In this document: one piece after another, positions 60,212 to 64,000 of the stretch
How positions within the stretch are numbered: the first letter of the stretch is position 1
Layout of the letters: each line of letters opens with the position of its first letter
DNA from: a virus
Strand: one strand, 5' to 3'
IMG/VR virus record: IMGVR_UViG_3300027749_000082
Span: 18,118-82,117 of that record
Length of the DNA: 64,000 bases
The notes under the pieces: generated by a model
Told to the model about the DNA's origin: nothing
The model's input: only the letters and a program-made list of their open reading frames with translations
Database searches by the model: none
Program-made: the position numbers and the translations under genes

Positions 60212-60772
60212 ATGAAACTAAAACTACTTACTCATCCTTATTTCTGGCGCGAATTAAAATGGAAGATTCATGACTATTTCTCTCCTAAGAGTAAATGGTT
60301 ATTCAAAAAAATTGGTAACAGTTACTGCGATCATTGCGGACTTATTGATATTGTCTTGTTTGAAATTTTGATTAACTTTGTTGAAGCGGAAGATGGGTTA
60401 AAATCTATTTGGGATGATGAGCTATATGCAGATGATCTTAATAAAGGTTTTATTACTGATGACTATAAGCGAGAGCGTTCTGAAGTTAGGAATCAATTAT
60501 ATACAGCTTATTTGTATATTAAGCATGAACGTCCAGAACTTGAAAAAAAGCATGATGAATCCTATCCCAAGCCGCTAAAATTACATACAGAATGGTTCGT
60601 TCCATGCGAAGATGGTAGTGGTAACAGTAGAATGCTATCATGTGAAGAAAGATATGGCATGTCATTTGAAGAGGCATATGCAGAGACGACAGCACTTGAT
60701 AAACAAATGCAAGATATGGATACTCTCACTATGGAGATTATAATTAAAAACCGTAAATATATGTGGACATGA
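60212..60772 (+). CDS. Conserved phage protein of unknown function, 186 aa
   Basis: The start MKLKLLTHPYFWRELKWKIH then D-Y-F-S-P-K-S-K-W-L and CDHCGLIDIVLFEILINFVE is a recurring text in large phages (Pfam-type unknown). It is followed by helical, acidic sequence with Y-I-K-H-E-R-P-E-L. Its stop overlaps the start of the first small lipoprotein gene by 4 nt. Confidence 0.7.
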   Translation: MKLKLLTHPYFWRELKWKIHDYFSPKSKWLFKKIGNSYCDHCGLIDIVLFEILINFVEAEDGLKSIWDDELYADDLNKGFITDDYKRERSEVRNQLYTAYLYIKHERPELEKKHDESYPKPLKLHTEWFVPCEDGSGNSRMLSCEERYGMSFEEAYAETTALDKQMQDMDTLTMEIIIKNRKYMWT

Positions 60773-60885
60773 AAATAGTATTATTGATCATTATAGCTAT
60801 TACTTGTTGTTCGTGCTCTACTCACTATACTGGACCTAGTCCAGCTGATAGGATGAAGTATAATGCAGATATATACGATATGTAA
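60769..60885 (+). CDS. Small lipoprotein, 38 aa
   Basis: ATG 60769 to TAA 60885. The N-terminus MKIVLLIIIAITCCSCSTHY is a hydrophobic signal with a lipobox (cysteine at about position 14-16). The mature part is only about 22 residues, which is the size of some o-spanins or entry-exclusion lipoproteins. It is first of three consecutive lipoprotein genes. Confidence 0.6.
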   Translation: MKIVLLIIIAITCCSCSTHYTGPSPADRMKYNADIYDM

Positions 60886-60891
60886 TAAATA
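60884..60891 (+). promoter_or_regulatory. Late promoter motif AATAAATA
   Basis: It ends exactly 5 nt before ATG 60897 and overlaps the preceding stop codon. Confidence 0.6.
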
Positions 60892-60896
60892 CACAT

Positions 60897-61289
60897 ATGA
60901 AGTACATTGTATTGCTATTTGCTATTATCTTGAGTTCGTGTGCTCCTAATCTTCCGCAGAATCCATTCCCATGGATGGAATCATGGGGACAGAATGATTG
61001 TCTTCCAACAGCAATTTGCTTCAAACAGGCACTTGGTACTGCTTGTGCGTGGAGTCATGTTATCTGTTATACCTATAAGGATGCCGCAAACAAAGGGCAA
61101 CTCACTGGTCATGCTATTGTAGCGTATATGTACCCAACAGGTCAAAACCAACTATGGACATATGACTATATGGGTAGTTATCGTGTAAGAGCCTATCTCA
61201 CTGACCCTATTGTCATTGCTCAGTTAGCTGAAATTGAGCGTGGACGTCCAATGAATACCGTAACTCAAGCTGAGTTTGTAGATAAGTGA
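60897..61289 (+). CDS. Lipoprotein with papain-like (Cys-His-Asp) pattern
   Basis: 130 residues. MKYIVLLFAIILSSCAP has a lipobox (LSSC, C15). In the mature part, NDCLPTAICF (C35), TGHAIVAYMY (H72) and WTYDYMG (D90) give the order and spacing of a transglutaminase-like or papain-like cysteine protease triad (C ... H ... D). Such a surface lipoprotein could cut host envelope proteins or peptidoglycan cross-links, or block superinfection. It lies in a trio of lipoproteins. Confidence 0.6.
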   Translation: MKYIVLLFAIILSSCAPNLPQNPFPWMESWGQNDCLPTAICFKQALGTACAWSHVICYTYKDAANKGQLTGHAIVAYMYPTGQNQLWTYDYMGSYRVRAYLTDPIVIAQLAEIERGRPMNTVTQAEFVDK

Positions 61290-61411
61290 AAAAGCTTTTA
61301 TTACTGGTAGTAATCACATCAGCACTTAACTCTTGCGGTATAGTTGCTGGTCAGTATAGTACGTGGGAAAAACATAAATCATATTCTGTCAGTCATACCT
61401 TTGCATTTTAA
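61286..61411 (+). CDS. Small lipoprotein, 41 aa (GTG start)
   Basis: GTG 61286 overlaps the preceding stop by 4 nt, and TAA is at 61409-61411. The signal (KKLLLLVVITSALNSC) ends in a lipobox with C17, followed by a short 24-residue mature tail. No other start fits better. Confidence 0.55.
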   Translation: MKKLLLLVVITSALNSCGIVAGQYSTWEKHKSYSVSHTFAF

Positions 61412-61428
61412 AGGAACTACCTTATAAT
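61401..61428 (+). promoter_or_regulatory. Sigma70-type early promoter with GGAACTA upstream of -10
   Basis: TTGCAT (61401-61406), 16-nt spacer, TATAAT (61423-61428), 5 nt before ATG 61434. The GGAACTACCTTATAAT stretch matches 58991-59006 with one change. Confidence 0.75.
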
Positions 61429-61433
61429 AAGGT

Positions 61434-62117
61434 ATGGCTAGACCGGTTTATATTTTAGGAGATGTTCATGGTAAATTTGACGAGCTTATGCGGATCGTCA
61501 AGGATAGTGACATTAAGGATTGTTATATTATTTGCGTTGGTGATTTAGGTATTGGTTTTCATGATAATCGATTAAAAGAAATTAGAGCTGTTAATCTCTA
61601 TAACCAATTCTTTAAAGCAAGAAATATTTATTTTATGTCCATTAGAGGTAATCATGATGATCCATCTTACTTCTTTAATAAAAGAGGTAAAATGGAACAC
61701 TCTAATTTTGAACTACTAGACGACTACACAACTAGAACGATTAACGGTGAGAAGTATCTGTTTGTAGGTGGAGCAGTTTCTATTGATCGTAGAATTCGAA
61801 CGTTCGGTAAATCTTATTGGGAAGATGAAACATTTAACTTAATACCAGAAAAGATTGCAGACTGTGATATTCTTATTACCCACAGTATTCCAAGTTGGAA
61901 TGGTAATTTCTCAAAATCTAACATCAATAGTTGGTGTGAAAAGGATGCAACACTTTGGGATGAGTGTTTAAAAGAAAGAGAAGACCACGATAAGCTTATT
62001 ATGTTATCTAAGCCTACAAAGCATTACGCGGGGCATATGCATACATCATTATCTACTACTCTAAATGGATGTACCTCAAGAATTGTTGATGAACTTGAGA
62101 TTATTGAACACCGTTAA
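61434..62117 (+). CDS. Calcineurin-like metallophosphoesterase
   Basis: 227 residues. GDVHG (D10, H12), GDLG (36-39), GNHDD (72-76), a late ITHSIPSW (H) and YAGHMHTS (G-H-x-H) give the complete metal-binding set of the metallophosphoesterase fold. It hydrolyses phosphate esters, probably a nucleotide, cyclic nucleotide or phosphoprotein. It is full length and has its own early promoter. Confidence 0.9.
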   Translation: MARPVYILGDVHGKFDELMRIVKDSDIKDCYIICVGDLGIGFHDNRLKEIRAVNLYNQFFKARNIYFMSIRGNHDDPSYFFNKRGKMEHSNFELLDDYTTRTINGEKYLFVGGAVSIDRRIRTFGKSYWEDETFNLIPEKIADCDILITHSIPSWNGNFSKSNINSWCEKDATLWDECLKEREDHDKLIMLSKPTKHYAGHMHTSLSTTLNGCTSRIVDELEIIEHR

Positions 62118-62126
62118 AATAACATT

Positions 62127-62519
62127 ATGAATGCATCAACGAGAATTTATCAAAAAGAAGATGATCAACTCTTTAAACGTCGTGGTCGTAAATACATTCC
62201 AGTTAACGATCCTTATGCGCTAGATGGTTTACGCGACGGGTGGTGGCTTGTAAAGGTCGCTCCAGGGTTAACTTCTATTCGTCAAGCTGTTTACCCTCAT
62301 AAAGCAGAAGTTACTGCAGCCGCTCGTGATAAAGAAGATCAACTGGTTGAGATTATTCGCGCAGCATCAGAAGCACGACCACCAACTAGACCTATATCAG
62401 TAGAAGCAGCAAAAGATTGGAAGAAGTTTATTAAGAAGCATGGAGATCAATTCTCGACGCTTGAGTATCCTTCTATTCAAGAAAATGCCGAGAAGATCAT
62501 CGAAGCACTAATCAAATAA
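62127..62519 (+). CDS. Hypothetical protein, 130 aa
   Basis: The N-terminus has RIYQKEDDQLFKRRGRKYIP, then D-G-L-R-D-G-W-W-L-V-K-V-A-P-G, and a helical C-terminus. No family recognised. It looks like a small phage early protein. It lies 9 nt past the phosphoesterase and is followed 1 nt later by a membrane peptide gene. Confidence 0.6.
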   Translation: MNASTRIYQKEDDQLFKRRGRKYIPVNDPYALDGLRDGWWLVKVAPGLTSIRQAVYPHKAEVTAAARDKEDQLVEIIRAASEARPPTRPISVEAAKDWKKFIKKHGDQFSTLEYPSIQENAEKIIEALIK

Positions 62520-62520
62520 T

Positions 62521-62616
62521 ATGACAGACATAGCAATCGGTGTAATTTCAACAATGACGTTTTTTAGTATTATGATCATTTGTCTCACTATTTTAGTATA
62601 TAAACAAAAAATATGA
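62521..62616 (+). CDS. Small single-span membrane protein, 31 aa
   Basis: ATG 62521 to TGA 62616: MTDIAIGVISTMTFFSIMII then C-L-T-I-L-V-Y-K-Q-K-I. About 20 hydrophobic residues are followed by a short basic end, so one membrane span. Its stop overlaps the next gene's ATG by 4 nt, supporting the frame. Confidence 0.55.
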   Translation: MTDIAIGVISTMTFFSIMIICLTILVYKQKI

Positions 62617-62858
62617 ATAGTAAATTTTTTAGATGTGATTGTTATCAAGATGGTATTTTTGTGCAGCACGATGAGCACTGGGGTACTGAGTTTGCTTTTT
62701 ATTCAAGTAATCCTAATAATCGATCATGGAGAAATCGCTTTCAGTTAGCATTAAGATGTCTAAAAGGTAAACCTTATTCAGATATGGTTATCCTTAACGA
62801 TCAAGAGCTTGCAAATTTGGTTGATCATCTCTTAAAGATACAAAATAGAAATTATTAA
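62613..62858 (+). CDS. Hypothetical protein, 81 aa
   Basis: Aromatic-rich text FFRCDCYQDGIFVQHDEHWG then E-F-A-F-Y-S-S-N, followed by a basic stretch and a helix ending in LLKIQNRNY. No family recognised. It follows the membrane peptide gene with a 4-nt overlap. Confidence 0.6.
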   Translation: MNSKFFRCDCYQDGIFVQHDEHWGTEFAFYSSNPNNRSWRNRFQLALRCLKGKPYSDMVILNDQELANLVDHLLKIQNRNY

Positions 62859-62866
62859 TTTTTTAG

Positions 62867-62895
62867 TTGATTCATAATAGGTAGTAGGTTATAAT
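62867..62895 (+). promoter_or_regulatory. Sigma70-type early promoter
   Basis: TTGATT (62867-62872), 17-nt spacer, TATAAT (62890-62895). The -10 ends 13 nt before ATG 62909. Confidence 0.7.
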
Positions 62896-62908
62896 ATCTG
62901 AACACAAA

Positions 62909-63244
62909 ATGAAATACGGAACAGTACGCGACAAACAAGTAATTACGATTACTGTGGCAGGGTTTAAACTTAACAATGAGCTTAAACTATCCCTTAACTG
63001 GGATGCTGACTTAGATGATTGGAAACAAGCATTTAAGACAATCCTTATTCATCAAACGTTTGATGAGGATACCGTAAAAGAACTATTCGAAAATTATGAA
63101 GAAGAAATTCCTAACTACGATTATAACAATACTGATAGCCTTAACAACTTCACGTACTGCAGCAACACCGATCAAGTCTCATACAAAGGATCAATGGATA
63201 ACTGCTCGGATAACATACTATACTCCTGCGAGCCCCGACGGTAA
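62909..63244 (+). CDS. Hypothetical protein, 111 aa, overlapping the next gene
   Basis: The first 65 residues (MKYGTVRDKQVITITVAGFK, SLNWDADLDDWKQAFKTILI) look like an ordinary small phage protein. The last 50 residues, from about 63096, lie inside the next gene in another frame and are rich in Asn, Ser and Cys, so they may be non-native. The 149-nt overlap is long for this compact genome. Either the reading frame continues through the neighbour's signal peptide or a stop codon was lost. Confidence 0.5.
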   Translation: MKYGTVRDKQVITITVAGFKLNNELKLSLNWDADLDDWKQAFKTILIHQTFDEDTVKELFENYEEEIPNYDYNNTDSLNNFTYCSNTDQVSYKGSMDNCSDNILYSCEPRR

Positions 63245-63527
63245 GCATGTTGCCTGGTCTAAAGTAAAAGCTGCTAAGGAAGGTACAACAATAGCGGCAC
63301 ACCCAAAGCTCGCGTTTGGTACAGCAATTGAGATACCAGAGTTAAGAGGAATAGTAGGAAATGGTATCTTTATTGTACAAGATAGAGGTACTGCTGTTAC
63401 AAATAGAAAAGCATCACACGGTAAAACAGATGTTATCGATGTTTTCGTAAATTCTGAGAAAAAGCTACGATCTCTAACGAAAACGAAGCCAAAATACATG
63501 AAAGTCCACATTGTTTCGCATAAATAA
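63096..63527 (+). CDS. Secreted 3D-domain (double-psi beta-barrel) protein, possible cell-wall enzyme
   Basis: 143 residues. The N-terminus MKKKFLTTIITILIALTTSR is a signal peptide. WITARITYYTPASPDG, then GTTIAAHPKLAFGTAIEIPE, and IFIVQDRGTAVTNRKASHGK and TDVIDVFV form a 3D-domain (MltA/YabE-type) barrel, with D96, D112 and D115 as the expected acidic set. Such domains cut peptidoglycan in lytic transglycosylases. Next to a holin-like gene it could be the phage's lysis enzyme or an accessory. Its start lies inside the preceding gene. Confidence 0.75.
   Translation: MKKKFLTTIITILIALTTSRTAATPIKSHTKDQWITARITYYTPASPDGKHVAWSKVKAAKEGTTIAAHPKLAFGTAIEIPELRGIVGNGIFIVQDRGTAVTNRKASHGKTDVIDVFVNSEKKLRSLTKTKPKYMKVHIVSHK
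63519..63526 (+). promoter_or_regulatory. Late promoter motif CATAAATA
   Basis: It directly precedes ATG 63527 and lies 9 nt before ATG 63536. It overlaps the end of the 3D-domain gene. Confidence 0.35.
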
Positions 63528-63886
63528 TGATAGTTATGGAACCCCACAAATCATTGGTAGGAGAATTTATGCGCGGCGGCTGGATCATACCTTTTGTAGG
63601 TGCAAGTGCCATGGTAGCCCGGTTATTATCAACTCACGATCATGGTTTTAACTGGTTTGAACAATTAAAGCGTATATTTACCGCATCAATCGCTTCAAGC
63701 GTAGTATGGGTAATTTTAGATTCTGGTGTTGTTATTGAACCATCATACATTACTCCGCAATCACAGCTTACCAAAGCAATAATTTACGGGGTTGTAGGTG
63801 TTATCTCACCAGAGATTATCAGCGGTCTACTTAAACTTGGTACAAAATTCCATAAAGATCCAGGTTCGTTCTTTAAATGGTGGTAA
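63527..63886 (+). CDS. Holin-like membrane protein
   Basis: 119 residues from ATG 63527, or 116 from ATG 63536 (MEPHKSLVGEF). Hydrophobic segments at about 17-33 (GGWIIPFVGASAMVARL), 47-66 (RIFTASIASSVVWVILDSGV) and 83-100 (KAIIYGVVGVISPEIISGLL) give two or three spans. The basic C-terminus (KLGTKFHKDPGSFFKWW) is typical of holins. It follows a 3D-domain secreted protein, which together suggests a lysis pair. Other small membrane roles are possible. Confidence 0.55.
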   Translation: MIVMEPHKSLVGEFMRGGWIIPFVGASAMVARLLSTHDHGFNWFEQLKRIFTASIASSVVWVILDSGVVIEPSYITPQSQLTKAIIYGVVGVISPEIISGLLKLGTKFHKDPGSFFKWW

Positions 63887-63887
63887 G

Positions 63888-64000
63888 TTACCTTTTAAAT
63901 AAAGTCCTAACTTTAGAAAGTTTAGATTTTAGAGCATTCCAGTGAGATATCTTTGCTGGTGTATCTAAGTCAAAAGACTCAGCAACTATCTCTTCTTCTA
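63888..64000 (-). CDS. C-terminal fragment of a gene cut by window edge
   Basis: The last 36 codons are visible, ending in TAA at 63890-63888. The visible residues EEEIVAESFDLDTPAKISHW then NALKSKLSKVRTLFKR are acidic, then basic and helical. It converges on the holin-like gene with 1 nt between stops. Family unknown. Confidence 0.55.
   Translation of the reverse strand, partial: EEEIVAESFDLDTPAKISHWNALKSKLSKVRTLFKR

Noticed and set aside
1-64000. tRNA genes, rRNA genes, integrase or attachment sites
   Set aside because: No tRNA-like cloverleaf, rRNA segment or recombinase motif was seen on reading through; absence is by eye, not by a scan program.

Overview
This window is part of the genome of a large, AT-rich, contractile-tailed (T4-like) phage. 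The minus strand from about 2.3 to 36.8 kb carries tail and packaging genes in T4-like groupings. These are a large terminase (gp17 type), tail sheath (gp18 type), three tail-tube-fold proteins, a tape measure, hub and wedge proteins (gp25 and gp6 types), a tail lysozyme-like protein, and a clamp-loader ATPase (gp44 type). No tRNA, rRNA, CRISPR array or integrase was seen. The host cannot be named. Most start codons lack a Shine-Dalgarno sequence, while early promoters look like ordinary TTGATA-17-TATAAT sites.

Layout. (1) 1-4.6 kb holds the start of a fiber-like gene and an accessory cluster: a sialyltransferase-like protein, a DxD glycosyltransferase, a radical SAM/SPASM enzyme, a second possible glycosyltransferase and a HisC-like aminotransferase. 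(2) 4.6-19.4 kb holds fibers and very large baseplate proteins with S74 chaperone, NHL-like, LamG-like and PKD domains, ending with gp6 and gp25. (3) 19.4-22 kb mixes a small conserved protein, clamp loader, dUTPase and a probable small terminase. (4) 22-36.8 kb holds hub, lysozyme-like protein, tape measure, tubes, sheath and large terminase. (5) 36.8-51 kb holds an acidic protein, two gp14-like neck paralogs on the plus strand that flank a fiber cassette, a row of three fiber paralogs, two beta-roll fibers, and a GT9-like / sulfotransferase / GT25 operon behind the larger beta-roll fiber. (6) 51-64 kb, mostly plus strand, holds small early-type and accessory genes: a PD-(D/E)XK nuclease, dTDP-sugar genes, a zincin, an HNH endonuclease, thioredoxin, a DUF1003 protein, three small lipoproteins, a phosphoesterase, a 3D-domain secreted protein and a holin-like protein.

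Regulation. A T4-type late motif, TATAAATA or a one-base variant, sits upstream of many structural genes, most often exactly 5 nt before the start codon. Several early genes have a TATAAT box 5-8 nt before the ATG. If these are -10 elements, many mRNAs would be leaderless or nearly so. Clear intrinsic terminators isolate the sheath gene, the acidic protein gene and an 85-residue protein gene.

Together the genes describe virion assembly plus an unusually rich glycan toolkit. The toolkit makes activated sugars (rmlA, rmlB and a reductase) and carries five possible glycosyltransferases and a sulfotransferase. Three of the transfer enzymes appear to be co-transcribed with a fiber gene, which suggests, but does not prove, that the phage decorates its own fibers.
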